From an uncultured cyanobacterium (lineage in GTDB: Bacteria; Cyanobacteriota; Vampirovibrionia; Gastranaerophilales; Gastranaerophilaceae), in the NCBI GenBank assembly GCA_902495705.1, contig CABUXT010000023.1, positions 1 to 37,495 on the forward strand: DNA of 37,495 nt, in the 5' to 3' direction. Positions 1 through 8,703 of the stretch are shown here, one piece after another. The position numbers were made by a program, and so were the translations under genes. The stretch's first letter is position 1. Each line of letters starts with the position of its first letter. Under the pieces are notes generated by a model that was not told the origin of the DNA, did no database searches, and saw only the letters and a list, made by a program, of their open reading frames with translations.

Positions 1-1509
1 ATCTTTTAGAAAGGCTCTTGCGATTGCTACACGTTGTTTTTGACCGCCTGAAAGTAAAATTCCTCTCTCGCCGATTTGGGTATCAACACCATCTTTCAAA
101 GTCGAAATGAAGTCGTCCAAATATGCCATCTGAATAGCTTTTTGCATTTGTTCTTCCGTTGCATTTTCATTTCCAAGCATAATATTTTCTCTGATTGTGC
201 CGGAGAATAAGAAGTTATCCTGAAATACCACAGCTATACTTTGTCTTAGGGATTTTAGGGTGTAGTCGCGAATATCTGTACCGTCAATTGTTATAGAGCC
301 TGATTTAACGTCATAAAAACGTGGGATTAAGCTGACTATTGTTGATTTTCCACCGCCTGAGTTTCCGACAAACGCAATTGTTTCGCCTTTTTCAACATTT
401 AGGTTAATATGTTTAAGTACTGGAGTATTTGCTACGTATTCAAAACAAACATCTGAAAAATGTATATTCTGTGGATGTCCTTCCAATACTTTTGCATTCT
501 CTTTATCTTTAATTGTTGGTTGTGCATCCAACAAATCAAAGATTTGTTCAATTGCAAAAAATGAGAATTGTACTGCATTTAAGTTATTACCAATATTTTT
601 AACAGGCGTATAAAGCAGAATTAGAGCGGTAATAAATGATACAAAGTTACCACTTGTTATCTTATTTGTCATAATCAAGTTTGAACCATACCAAATTGCC
701 AATGCAATACCAATAGATACAATTACGTGCATCATTGGGGACAACCATTGGGTCTTTTGTACCATTTTAATTCTTAAATTAAAGATATTTTTCAAAATCC
801 AATGGAATTTACTTGTTTCATTATTTTGCAAGTTATATGACGTAATTGTTTTATTTCCTGCAAATACTTCATTGTATTCGGTAATAATTGCAGCATCTGC
901 TACAACTGTTTTATTCATAACCTCTTTGATTCTTTTTTGTAATTTAGCAACAGGAGCGAATGCACAACCCAAAACTACGCAAGCAATCAATGCTAACTGC
1001 CAAGAGTTATAAAACAATACGCAAACCAAAGATATAGATGAAAATATTCTTTGGGTAAACACGCTCAAGTTATCCAATAGACCTGAGCACGCGGTATCTG
1101 CCATATTATTAAACTGAAATACGACATCACCTGAATTGCGATTATCATAGAAAGAAGTTTCAAAAGTCAAAAGTTTTTTGAACAAGTCAAACTTTAATCC
1201 ATTTGTAATACTTCCGCCAACCCAAGTTGAAAGGTATGCCGATAGGTATTTCAGACCGCCTTGGATTGTGGTGAATGCGACAATTCCAAGTGGAATATAC
1301 CAAGGGGATGTTACGCTTTTTTCGACCATTACCAAGTCCATGTATGGTTTTAGGGCCAGTGCGATAACCGCGTCCAACGAACCGATTGGAATACAAATGA
1401 GCATTGAGCATAATGCTCTGAACCAAAACGGTCGAACATACGGCCACATGCGACTGTAATTCAAATATATTCTATTAGTTTTTAATTTATCTAATAATTT
1501 AATTGTCAT
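1..1509 (-). CDS. MsbA-like lipid/polysaccharide ABC exporter (fused membrane and ATPase domains), C-terminus cut off
   Basis: The reading frame runs from an ATG at 1509 to base 1 without a stop (503 codons), so the gene continues beyond the window. It begins MTIKLLDKLKTNRIYLNYS. The first ~330 residues form an ABC-exporter membrane domain with several hydrophobic helices. The nucleotide-binding domain follows: Walker A GNSGGGKST near residue 380, Q-loop VFQDN, and signature LSGGQKQR at about 486-493. Walker B and the H-loop lie outside. Family members (MsbA and related half-transporters, about 580 residues) work as homodimers in the inner membrane and flip lipid A, lipid-linked glycans or drugs. 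The start overlaps the preceding WavE gene by 11 bases, so it is the last visible gene of the glycan operon. Export of a glycolipid or glycan precursor is the likely role; the substrate is inferred from context only. Confidence 0.9.
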   Translation of the reverse strand, partial: MTIKLLDKLKTNRIYLNYSRMWPYVRPFWFRALCSMLICIPIGSLDAVIALALKPYMDLVMVEKSVTSPWYIPLGIVAFTTIQGGLKYLSAYLSTWVGGSITNGLKFDLFKKLLTFETSFYDNRNSGDVVFQFNNMADTACSGLLDNLSVFTQRIFSSISLVCVLFYNSWQLALIACVVLGCAFAPVAKLQKRIKEVMNKTVVADAAIITEYNEVFAGNKTITSYNLQNNETSKFHWILKNIFNLRIKMVQKTQWLSPMMHVIVSIGIALAIWYGSNLIMTNKITSGNFVSFITALILLYTPVKNIGNNLNAVQFSFFAIEQIFDLLDAQPTIKDKENAKVLEGHPQNIHFSDVCFEYVANTPVLKHINLNVEKGETIAFVGNSGGGKSTIVSLIPRFYDVKSGSITIDGTDIRDYTLKSLRQSIAVVFQDNFLFSGTIRENIMLGNENATEEQMQKAIQMAYLDDFISTLKDGVDTQIGERGILLSGGQKQRVAIARAFLKD

Positions 1510-2599
1510 TATTTTTTCTCCACGCTTTATATTTAATAAAATCTCCCAAGTATGTAATTAGTGATATTGGAATACTTATAAATAACTGTTCAATCTTTCT
1601 ATAAAAAGGTAAATCATCACTAAATAAGCGGTAAAAATGTTTGTAAACTCTCAAGATTGAATATTCCATTTTTTCATTGCCTGAACAAATATCATTACAA
1701 GTTAATTGGTAAGACAAATCACAATATTTTTTATATTCTTTTTCAAATTTATTAAAATTGTACAAACCTAAGTATTGGTTTCCTGAACATTTTTCATTCT
1801 TACTAAATGGATATTTGGGCAAATATATTCCTGATTGTTTGTATTCTAAAATAATGAAATTATTTATAATACATTTTTTAGATTTTTCTATAATTTCATC
1901 ATTCAAATCTGCCGCATCTTCCATTTTTATATCTTTAAAATTTCTTGCAAAACAACAATATGTAAAATATTGTTCCGGCGAAAAACGATGTTTTATTTTT
2001 CCATAAGGATTGTTTTTATTTGCATTTTTTTCATCTGAAAAATATTGTGTAAAATAAGGTTCTTCTACAATTTCCGTATCTAAAAAGAATGTTTTAATAT
2101 CTTCATTTAAACCAAAGAACCACCAATCAGAAATATGAAAGGGAGTTTCTATCCAAGTATGTTTTTCAAAATCTATTTTTATTCGGCTAAATAGAGTTGA
2201 GACAATTATTTTATGTTTAAATAATAAATATTCATTTGTACGGCATTGATATTTATTCCAAAAATCAAGAAAGTTTGCATTTGTAAGAACTAAGTCCGTC
2301 CTAAGTTTTAAGATATATTTACGGTTTGCAAGTTTAAGACCTTCTTTGGTTGACACTAACTGCCGGTTCATATTGTTAAAAATTTGTTTCTTGTGTTTAA
2401 CACAAAGCAAGGGGGCCCCAGGATTATTACATAGCACCAATTTATCATAATCAAGTTGTGCAATGTCCTCATTTTTCCAAGTTGATAATATAATCTCAGC
2501 ATCAGGTAAAAATTGGCGAATACTATTAATACATTTTGATGTTATCTCTCCTCTTATAGGTCCTTGAACAACAACAGATATATCCTTGTTGTTTATCAT
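1499..2599 (-). CDS. WavE-family lipopolysaccharide synthesis protein, copy 2
   Basis: 366 residues. The N-terminus ISVVVQGPI, the block DAEIILSTWKNED and the block NRKYILKLRTDLVLTN are typical of the WavE family, named for a Vibrio cholerae lipopolysaccharide-core gene and thought to be glycosyltransferase-like. The LRTDL stretch carries the acidic residue expected for sugar-nucleotide binding. A hydrophobic segment near the C-terminus (LFISIPISLITYLGDFI) suggests peripheral attachment to the inner membrane. The gene overlaps the upstream paralogue by 4 bases (ATGA) and the ABC exporter by 11, implying translational coupling. Copy 1 shares the order of motifs but diverges in the middle, so the two probably add different sugars. 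Acceptor and donor are not deducible. Confidence 0.85.
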   Translation of the reverse strand: MINNKDISVVVQGPIRGEITSKCINSIRQFLPDAEIILSTWKNEDIAQLDYDKLVLCNNPGAPLLCVKHKKQIFNNMNRQLVSTKEGLKLANRKYILKLRTDLVLTNANFLDFWNKYQCRTNEYLLFKHKIIVSTLFSRIKIDFEKHTWIETPFHISDWWFFGLNEDIKTFFLDTEIVEEPYFTQYFSDEKNANKNNPYGKIKHRFSPEQYFTYCCFARNFKDIKMEDAADLNDEIIEKSKKCIINNFIILEYKQSGIYLPKYPFSKNEKCSGNQYLGLYNFNKFEKEYKKYCDLSYQLTCNDICSGNEKMEYSILRVYKHFYRLFSDDLPFYRKIEQLFISIPISLITYLGDFIKYKAWRKNNDN

Positions 2600-3639
2600 T
2601 TTTTATTACTCCATTTTAATAGCTGAAAAACACATATAAATAAGTAAAAAAGAACAGAGAATATCTCACCAAACCAAGCATTTATGTTAATAAATGGAGC
2701 TCGCAATTTATCAAAGTGTTTTTTTAATTTAGTATAACTACTTGTTTTTGCCTTACTTATGACATAAGTATTATCACAGTATTCTTTATAACGTTTTTGG
2801 AATAAATTATAAGTAATCAATCCTTGAATTGAAGATTTTATTTTTTCTGCACCAAAGTGTTTTTTTGAGTATATTCCAGATTCTTCATAACCTAAAAAAA
2901 CAAAGTTGTTATAAAGTAAGTTTTTAGAAAGCTCTATATTTTGAGGAGTCCAATCACTCCAATCCTCAAATTGTAAATCCGGATAATATTTTTTAACCCA
3001 ATTTACACAAAAACATTGTTCTGGAGAAAAACGCCATAATTGAGTTAGATATGGACATCTTGTCGGATATTTAAAATTCCAAAAAGATGCTTCCGTTTCT
3101 GTCTGTAATTGAGAGTTTATAAAATACTCCGTCAAATCTGTTGCCAATCCGAAAAACCAAAAATCTGACGGGTGGAAAGGTGTAGGTAATCCAGTTCCGC
3201 ATTGACAAGAATTTTCGCGAGAATAAATAGAACTACATAAAACTCTATGATTGAAAATTGCATATTCACTGTTTCTACGTTCAAACAAATCCCAATATGA
3301 TAAAAATTTTGAATTTGTCAAAATTAAATCAGTTCGCAATTTTAATATGTACTTACGGTTTACCTTCTTTATTCCATTCAAAGTAGAAACAAGTTGTCGA
3401 TTAAAATTATTCATAGAATGATGAGGAGCGTTGTAGATTGCAAAATCATGTTTATAGCCTCCTGGATCTTGATTTAAAAGCAAAACATCATAATCTAAGT
3501 CTTCAACATCACTATTTTCCCAAGTAGACAAAATAATTTCAGCTGCCGGTAAAATTTTTCTAATACTTTTTAAACATTCCGGTGTTTTTTTATCAATAGC
3601 ACCTTGAACAACAACGGATATTTCTTTCGAACTAATCAT
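2596..3639 (-). CDS. WavE-family lipopolysaccharide synthesis protein, copy 1
   Basis: 347 residues, clearly paralogous to the next gene: ISVVVQGAIDKKTPECLKSI, AAEIILSTWENSDVEDLDYD, NNFNRQLVSTLNGIKKVNRK and YILKLRTDLILTN line up block by block. WavE proteins are implicated in lipopolysaccharide core assembly and are treated as glycosyltransferase-like. The C-terminus (IFSVLFYLFICVFQLL) is hydrophobic and ends in WSNKK, consistent with membrane association. Its stop overlaps the start of copy 2 (ATGA). A 172-base gap holding a ferredoxin-like remnant separates it from the upstream hypothetical gene, so this is the one place in the operon where something may have been lost or inserted. Confidence 0.85.
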   Translation of the reverse strand: MISSKEISVVVQGAIDKKTPECLKSIRKILPAAEIILSTWENSDVEDLDYDVLLLNQDPGGYKHDFAIYNAPHHSMNNFNRQLVSTLNGIKKVNRKYILKLRTDLILTNSKFLSYWDLFERRNSEYAIFNHRVLCSSIYSRENSCQCGTGLPTPFHPSDFWFFGLATDLTEYFINSQLQTETEASFWNFKYPTRCPYLTQLWRFSPEQCFCVNWVKKYYPDLQFEDWSDWTPQNIELSKNLLYNNFVFLGYEESGIYSKKHFGAEKIKSSIQGLITYNLFQKRYKEYCDNTYVISKAKTSSYTKLKKHFDKLRAPFININAWFGEIFSVLFYLFICVFQLLKWSNKK

Positions 3640-3671
3640 ACATTTCCTCTAAATTTTTATGTTGTGCTTTT

Positions 3672-3821
3672 CTAAAATAAAGCAGGATTAACAAACGCTT
3701 TAAATCTTCCTTTACAATCTAGTTGTATTTTTATTGCGGCTGTAGGACATTTTGTTACACATGCCCTACAGTACAATAATTCTTGTTTCCTACGGAGTTT
3801 GTCATTCTGAATTACCCCAAA
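3672..3821 (-). pseudogene. C-terminal remnant of a 4Fe-4S (ferredoxin-like) protein
   Basis: Between two operon genes the minus strand reads, with no start codon, LRRKQELLYCRACVTKCPTA and then AIKIQLDCKGRFKAFVNP, ending at a TAG (3672-3674). CxxCxxxCP followed by a basic/aromatic tail is the second half of a 4Fe-4S binding motif; the first cysteine of the usual CxxCxxCxxxCP is absent. A stop lies immediately upstream in the same frame (3822-3824), so this is a fragment of about 49 codons. Iron-sulphur proteins do occur in polysaccharide loci, but the parent family cannot be named. Chance similarity is possible for so short a stretch. Confidence 0.4.
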
Positions 3822-4234
3822 TTATGAAATTCTGTTGGAGAATTTTGACTCCCTTCAATTCTTGAAATAATATTATTAAAACGATGTTCTGCTTTCATTG
3901 CTCTAAAAGCATATAACCATTCAATTCTTGAGAATTTATTTTGTATTTCCAAAGGAAAATCATAAAATCCTGTCAATGTTTCAATTCTTTCAGGATTTTT
4001 TAATTCAAAATTATCTAAGCACTGTAGAATTGCAAAATACTGACTTTGCAATAATGTCATTCCATCTTCAATTCTTAATTCTTCATTAATAATATGCTCA
4101 TAACCATTTCTTAAGGCATTTATTCTAAAGTTGTCATACTGGCTTTCTTCGTTTTGCAATCTTGAAATTTGATTTTTTAATTCATAAATCTCACTCAAAA
4201 TAATTCCTAATGCTAATTTGATATTGTTATCCAT
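3812..4234 (-). CDS. hypothetical helical protein
   Basis: 140 residues, not recognised. The N-terminus (LALGIILSEIYELKNQISRLQNEE, about residues 7-30) has the heptad-like spacing of a coiled coil and the rest looks helical; there is no signal peptide and no cysteine-rich or catalytic motif. It sits 20 bases after the cupin gene in the same orientation, so it is co-transcribed with the sugar-activation genes. It may be a small cytoplasmic accessory or oligomerisation protein. The function is unknown. Confidence 0.6.
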   Translation of the reverse strand: MDNNIKLALGIILSEIYELKNQISRLQNEESQYDNFRINALRNGYEHIINEELRIEDGMTLLQSQYFAILQCLDNFELKNPERIETLTGFYDFPLEIQNKFSRIEWLYAFRAMKAEHRFNNIISRIEGSQNSPTEFHNLG

Positions 4235-4254
4235 TTCTATATACCTTTCTTAAT

Positions 4255-4578
4255 TTATCCTAAATATTTATCATTATTTGCACCTGGGTATTTTACGACC
4301 ACATTTTGTGTTCCATCTTCAAGGCATTCAAAATCTGTTGATTCGTTTGGCTCCATTACGATAATGTCACCTTTTTTATATTCAACACCGTTCATTTTTA
4401 CTCTACCTTGAGTAATTACAGTAATCTCCGTTGCAATTTTGTGATAATGTCGGTCTTCATAATCGCCTTTTTTATATTCTTTAACTGCAACTTCTACATC
4501 ATTTGTTTTCATTAGGGTTGGTTCAAAGTTTCCCACGAACCAACCTTTTACCATATCTTCTAATTTTGCTGTTTTCAT
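4255..4578 (-). CDS. small cupin-fold protein
   Basis: 107 residues with a single cupin domain. EDRHYHKIATEITVITQGRV matches cupin motif 1, with two histidines and a glutamate as likely metal ligands. KKGDIIVMEPNESTDFECLED matches motif 2, although the expected second-motif histidine is replaced. Cupins in glycan loci are often sugar isomerases, epimerases or sensors of small acids. It lies 11 bases after the nucleotidyltransferase gene and 20 before the hypothetical gene, so it belongs to the same transcript. Its substrate cannot be assigned. Confidence 0.75.
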   Translation of the reverse strand: MKTAKLEDMVKGWFVGNFEPTLMKTNDVEVAVKEYKKGDYEDRHYHKIATEITVITQGRVKMNGVEYKKGDIIVMEPNESTDFECLEDGTQNVVVKYPGANNDKYLG

Positions 4579-4589
4579 TTAAAATTCCC

Positions 4590-5348
4590 TTACATGTGTC
4601 TCAGTAAATAATCAGTTTTGTCTTTTTTATCTTTTAATGCAATATACTTATCCAAATCTTCCGGAGTTCCGGTTCCGTGCATTTGTGTTTTATCAATTGA
4701 ATAAATTCCGAATTTGCCTCCATGTGCAATTGCATAATTGTAAACAGGTGCAACATAAAATTCGTTATTCACTCTTTCGTTGCGAATAAACATATCAATA
4801 GCGTTTTTCACAAAATCAGAACCTTTTTTGAAATAATAAATTCCTACAGTTGCATGTTCTGAGATAACTTCTTTTTCTCTGATTTCTGTTATCAAACCTT
4901 CCTCGTTCAAGCGTGCATAAGACCATTTTTTGTCATTATCTTCAAAACAAAGTACGGAACCGTCTAATTTTCTGTTGTCACTGTCATTAATATAATCAGC
5001 GATATTCATATCTACAATCTGGTCTGAATTTGCAATCAGAAGTGGGGTATCATTGTTTATCAATCTATGTGCATGCAGTACTGTGCAAGCTGCCCCCTCT
5101 GTCAATTTATCAATCAAAACAAATTCAACATTATAATGGTTTTTAATCCAATTAACAGTATCTTGTTCATTTTTATAGTGTTCAGCCCTTGCAAGTAAAA
5201 TAAATTTTGCATTTGGCATGTTCAAGTTGTCCAAAACATGACAAATCATTGGTTTGCCTAGTACATCAATAAACGGTTTTGGTTTCTTATAGCCTGCTTT
5301 TGCAAATCTGCTTCCGGCTCCTGCCATTGGAATTACTATATTTATCAT
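4590..5348 (-). CDS. sugar-phosphate nucleotidyltransferase (NTP_transferase family)
   Basis: 252 residues. The N-terminus INIVIPMAGAGSRFAKAGYK with KPKPFIDVLGKPMI is the nucleotide-binding signature of sugar-1-phosphate nucleotidyltransferases (GxGxRF, then the lysine-proline segment). LLIANSDQIVDMNI supplies the acidic residue that usually binds the metal and nucleotide. Such enzymes convert an NTP and a sugar or alcohol phosphate into an activated donor in the cytoplasm. It lies between a degenerate paralogue (13-base gap upstream) and the cupin gene (11-base gap downstream), in a cluster that ends in glycan transfer and export genes. Which donor it makes cannot be read from the sequence. 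Confidence 0.85.
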   Translation of the reverse strand: MINIVIPMAGAGSRFAKAGYKKPKPFIDVLGKPMICHVLDNLNMPNAKFILLARAEHYKNEQDTVNWIKNHYNVEFVLIDKLTEGAACTVLHAHRLINNDTPLLIANSDQIVDMNIADYINDSDNRKLDGSVLCFEDNDKKWSYARLNEEGLITEIREKEVISEHATVGIYYFKKGSDFVKNAIDMFIRNERVNNEFYVAPVYNYAIAHGGKFGIYSIDKTQMHGTGTPEDLDKYIALKDKKDKTDYLLRHM

Positions 5349-5361
5349 CTCTTCTTTTCTC

Positions 5362-6078
5362 CTATGCTTTTCTTAGTGCTAAGTGTTTTTCATACATTTG
5401 ATAATTTGAAAAACTCAAATAATCTTTCTTTGGAATTTCAAAAATTCCAATACTTTTGTTGTTCAAAATCATTTCATTAAAAGTTGCACTGATATAATAC
5501 TTCCCTTGTGTATTTACATCTTTTTCAATAACTGAAAAGGCTGCATTTACAAAATCAGAACCTTTTTTGAAATAACAACAACCGGTTGATGCAATATTTG
5601 AAATTGGGCGTTTTTCACTTGTTTGAATAACAAGATTATTTTCGTCTAACAATACAGAACTATATTTTGGGTGAACTGCATTGATTGTAACGATTCCACC
5701 ATCTAAATTTCTATTCCTAAAACTTTCTATTGCAGGATTTATATCAGTTTTGATAAGTTGGCTACCATTTAAAATAAGCAGTTCTTCATCATTATTAATC
5801 TCATCAATAGCAAACAAAGCAGAACAAACCGCCCCCTTGGTGTTCCCTGCAACTTCAATAATTTTACATTTTGGACAAAGTATTTTCAAAGTGTCACCAA
5901 GAAAACTATTATCTTGGTCTTCTTTTCTTATTATGCAAGTTATATTATCTCCAACGGATTCCAAAAGTTCAATTGTTCTTTGAATCATTGGTTTGTTTTG
6001 AATTTCGACTAAATATTTTGGATAACCTTTTTCACTGAAGTCTTTCTCAGAACCTGCCATTAGTATTAGAATATTCAT
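5362..6078 (-). CDS. nucleotidyltransferase-like paralogue with altered signature
   Basis: 238 residues, alignable along its length with the next gene (NILILMAG, KPMIQRTIELLE, GAVCSALFAIDEINNDEELL, STGCCYFKKGSDFVNAAF). The glycine-rich nucleotide loop is changed from MAGAGSRF to MAGSEKDF, losing the arginine normally needed for phosphate binding, and the catalytic lysine segment reads GYPKYLVEI. It could therefore be a catalytically weak or regulatory partner of the neighbour, or an enzyme with another substrate. Its ATG overlaps the stop of the HAD gene by one base (TAATG) and 13 bases separate it from the next gene. Confidence 0.8.
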   Translation of the reverse strand: MNILILMAGSEKDFSEKGYPKYLVEIQNKPMIQRTIELLESVGDNITCIIRKEDQDNSFLGDTLKILCPKCKIIEVAGNTKGAVCSALFAIDEINNDEELLILNGSQLIKTDINPAIESFRNRNLDGGIVTINAVHPKYSSVLLDENNLVIQTSEKRPISNIASTGCCYFKKGSDFVNAAFSVIEKDVNTQGKYYISATFNEMILNNKSIGIFEIPKKDYLSFSNYQMYEKHLALRKA

Positions 6079-6737
6079 TATTTGATACCTCCCGCAACTA
6101 AAAAGTTACTGCCTGATTCTATTTCATTAATTCTGTTTTTAATGTTTTGGTAAGTTACATCATCTACTGTTTCAACTTTTAAAAGATTTGCACCACTTCC
6201 AAGAGCGGCTTTTACACCGTTCGGATTATCTTCAACAACCAAACATTCTTCCGGTTGCAACCCAAATCTTTTAATAGCTGTTTGATAAATTTCAGGGTCA
6301 GGTTTTGACTTAGTAACATCTTGGTTAGATAGAGTGAAATCAAGGTATTTTTGCAAATCGGCTTTTTCCATCATCATATCAATGGTTATTCTTACTGAGT
6401 TTGAGGCTAATGCAAGCCCATATCCTTCATTTTTCAATTTTGACAACGCATACTGATGGTTAAATCTTGGCTTACACTTCATATAAACATGTTCCATTGT
6501 ATAAATTTGCTTCATGTGGTTAATAAATTTATGCAAACCTTTTGGCAACCCTTTCTCCATTGAAAGCATTTCAAGTTTCTTTCTTGTTGGCAAACCATCA
6601 AAAGTTACAAGATGGTCATATCTTGAAATCGTATAACCAAACAATTCTAAAGCTTGGTTCAATGCCTCATAGTGCCAGTCTTTAGCCTCAATTAGCACAC
6701 CATCCATATCAAAAATAATGGCTTTAATTTTGTTCAT
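6078..6737 (-). CDS. HAD-superfamily hydrolase (beta-phosphoglucomutase/phosphatase type)
   Basis: 219 residues with all four HAD motifs. Motif I is DMDGVL with nucleophile D10 and acid/base D12, motif II is ALASNS, motif III has the lysine in KSKPDP, and motif IV is VEDNPNG. The helical cap between about residues 15 and 80 places it with subfamily I beta-phosphoglucomutase-like enzymes, which act on small phosphorylated sugars. It overlaps the GDPD-like gene by 14 bases upstream and the nucleotidyltransferase by 1 base downstream. A role in making or trimming the sugar or polyol phosphate used by the nucleotidyltransferases is a reasonable inference, not shown. Confidence 0.85.
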   Translation of the reverse strand: MNKIKAIIFDMDGVLIEAKDWHYEALNQALELFGYTISRYDHLVTFDGLPTRKKLEMLSMEKGLPKGLHKFINHMKQIYTMEHVYMKCKPRFNHQYALSKLKNEGYGLALASNSVRITIDMMMEKADLQKYLDFTLSNQDVTKSKPDPEIYQTAIKRFGLQPEECLVVEDNPNGVKAALGSGANLLKVETVDDVTYQNIKNRINEIESGSNFLVAGGIK

Positions 6738-7383
6738 TAAAATACTCCTTTGCCTCTGTAGGATAATCTGTACAAAGCATTATCCCTTTCATATTTTTAT
6801 ATTTTTCCCATACCTTTTTATAAGCTCTTTTGTGCAAATCAGGGGATACAATACAAACAACTTTCCCTTGATTTAAGATTTTTTTTATTTCGCTTTGGTC
6901 AAACCAATCACTATTGAAAGAATCCAACCATACTCCATTTGCTTCTTTATACATAATTGGGTCTGGAATAATATCGCTTATACCGGTAAAAACTTTCAGT
7001 CCTGTTTTATGTTGGACAACCATTTCTGGAATACTCATGTCAAAACAAAAATAGTTTTGATGATTATACTTTTCAAGCAAACGTTTAATCTCTTCAGCTT
7101 GTCCATCAGCCTTTATATTCAATGCCAATGGTAAATTCCTACCATCTAAAATTTGGAGGAGTTCTTCAAAACTCATCTCATCACCTTTAGGCATATTATG
7201 AGAAATAACAATTTTGCCACAAATATCTCTCAAATCCGTTTCAATGCCAAAACCATTATCAAAAGCCCTTTCAAATGCCACTTTTGAATTTTTTTCAGTT
7301 TCTTCTAGCCAGTATCCACGATGTGCTAAGATTTCAATTTGGTTAATTATACTATCGTACGCTTGTCGAAAATATACTCCCAC
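6724..7383 (-). CDS. glycerophosphodiester phosphodiesterase-like protein (GDPD/PI-PLC TIM barrel)
   Basis: 219 residues, starting at GTG 7383 with a GGGGTG-type ribosome site about 9 bases upstream; no in-frame ATG occurs before the conserved core. ILAHRGYW supplies H21 and R22, GIETDLRD supplies E48 and D50, and VISHNMP supplies H62, the usual metal and catalytic set of the GDPD family. It has no signal peptide, so it acts in the cytoplasm. It is the first gene of the glycan operon. GDPD-like proteins hydrolyse glycerophosphodiesters. In this company it may act on a polyol-phosphate intermediate, but that is inference. Confidence 0.85.
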   Translation of the reverse strand: MGVYFRQAYDSIINQIEILAHRGYWLEETEKNSKVAFERAFDNGFGIETDLRDICGKIVISHNMPKGDEMSFEELLQILDGRNLPLALNIKADGQAEEIKRLLEKYNHQNYFCFDMSIPEMVVQHKTGLKVFTGISDIIPDPIMYKEANGVWLDSFNSDWFDQSEIKKILNQGKVVCIVSPDLHKRAYKKVWEKYKNMKGIMLCTDYPTEAKEYFNEQN

Positions 7384-7888
7384 TTACAACTTCACCCCTT
7401 CCTTAAACCTCAAATTCATATTCTACTCTTCACCAATAAAATTTAAAGTCTGTACTACAAAACGCTGATTAAATAACTTCATAAGAAATAAGAACTCTTT
7501 TATACTCTTTACCTGTAAAATTACGTTCATTTATTAACTTCTACTTCCCAAATTCCTTTCACTTATCTTACTTCTTGAGCAAATCTCTTAACTTTATATC
7601 TATAATGTTAAGAGCCTGAAAGGGCTTATTATATCTATGTTCCAACTCTAATAATTTCTAAAATTTGCTATCTCATAACATTTTTTAACAAAAAATAAAT
7701 TTTATTGTGTTTGTGGTAGTATGGGTTTGAACAAGTCTAAAAAGCATGTCTTCACAATATAGATATATAGTTAAGAGCCTGTTCAATGTTTAGTTTGATA
7801 ACCCTTAAGTTTTAGTAATTTATAAAATATTTATTTTATTTTAAATATCAATGATGTTATGTAATTCTTGTTTATAAAGCGCTAAGGA
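7384..7888. promoter_or_regulatory. 505-bp non-coding leader of the glycan operon with repeated GTTAAGAG motifs
   Basis: No gene is visible. CTCTTAAC (7585-7592) and GTTAAGAG (7607-7614) form a perfect inverted pair around a 14-base AT spacer that contains TATAAT. GTTAAGAGCCTG recurs in direct orientation at 7770-7781, again after an alternating TA stretch, and CCCTTAAG at 7802-7809 is a weaker inverted partner. The region lies between a recombinase gene and the glycan operon, both on the minus strand, so the operon promoter should be here. The motifs could be regulator sites or recombinase sites. Confidence 0.5.
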
Positions 7889-8431
7889 CTATAAAATGAA
7901 GTTGTTGTAACTGTTGTCAATTTGGTCTTGTTCTATCCCAATATATCTTAATGTTATTTGCGGAGTGGAATGGTTAAATATTTTTTGTAATATTGCTACA
8001 TCTTTAAATTTTTGGTAATGATGATATCCAAATGTTTTCCGCATTGTATGGGTTCCGATTCTTTCTTGTAACCTGACGGCATTGCAAGCTGTCTTTAATA
8101 TATAATACGCTCCAAATCTATCCATTCTATTATTGAAAATTGTAGTAAATAATGGCGAGTCAGCCCGTTTTCCTTTTGTAAATTGTTCAAACATTGGCTT
8201 CAATTTTGCATTAATTGGAAATTTTTTGTATTTACCTGTTTTCTTTTCTATAATTTGTATGTGACTTTTATTTCTAACATCTCCGACATTTAGAGCAACA
8301 ATATCAGAAATTCTCAGTCCACAATTTGTGCCAATCGTAAGCAACAATAAATCTCGTGGACTTTTTTGAGCAAGATAATTTTCTAATTTGTGCAAATGGT
8401 CAATGTTTCTAATAGGTTCAACTATTGTCAT
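7889..8431 (-). CDS. short tyrosine recombinase (integrase catalytic domain only)
   Basis: 180 residues, starting just after a strong AAGGAAGGAG ribosome site. It is almost entirely the catalytic domain of a tyrosine recombinase: GLRISDI carries catalytic R40, KKTGKYKKF the beta-hairpin lysine, HTMRKTFGYH the HxxR pair, FNHSTPQ the second histidine, and RYIGIEQ the nucleophilic tyrosine. The N-terminal SAM-like core-binding domain of normal 300-400-residue integrases is missing, so this is a solo catalytic-domain type rather than an obvious truncation. It lies 308 bp past the 3' end of tRNA-Gly and directly upstream of the glycan-operon leader, which suggests either a tRNA-linked element remnant or local DNA inversion control. 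Confidence 0.85.
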   Translation of the reverse strand: MTIVEPIRNIDHLHKLENYLAQKSPRDLLLLTIGTNCGLRISDIVALNVGDVRNKSHIQIIEKKTGKYKKFPINAKLKPMFEQFTKGKRADSPLFTTIFNNRMDRFGAYYILKTACNAVRLQERIGTHTMRKTFGYHHYQKFKDVAILQKIFNHSTPQITLRYIGIEQDQIDNSYNNFIL

Positions 8432-8703
8432 ATATTTCTCCTTCCTTATATTTCAAGTGTTACGACCTGTTATTCTTTAATTTTAGCCTTTTTAATACTT
8501 GAAAAAATCACAGAAAAGTATAAAATTTTTAAACTCACTGCAGGTTTTAGAATTACCCAAACTAATAATCTTTGTTCTTGCATTATATGGTTTTACAAAA
8601 ACAGAATTTAGGTTTAAATTTGCGTAAATACAATTTTTTATCAAAACCATTATTATGAAGTTATAACCAAAACCCCTTGTGAAAATACAAACATCTTCCG
8701 TTT
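8432..8703. other. non-coding stretch between recombinase and tRNA-Gly terminator
   Basis: AT-rich, with no convincing reading frame or RNA. It holds the recombinase ribosome site at its left end. I see no copy of the tRNA-Gly 3' end that would mark an attachment-site duplication. Confidence 0.4.

Noticed and set aside
1178..1459. Plus- and minus-strand frames of about 90 codons
   Set aside because: Both lie in other frames of the ABC exporter membrane domain, which continues to the window edge.
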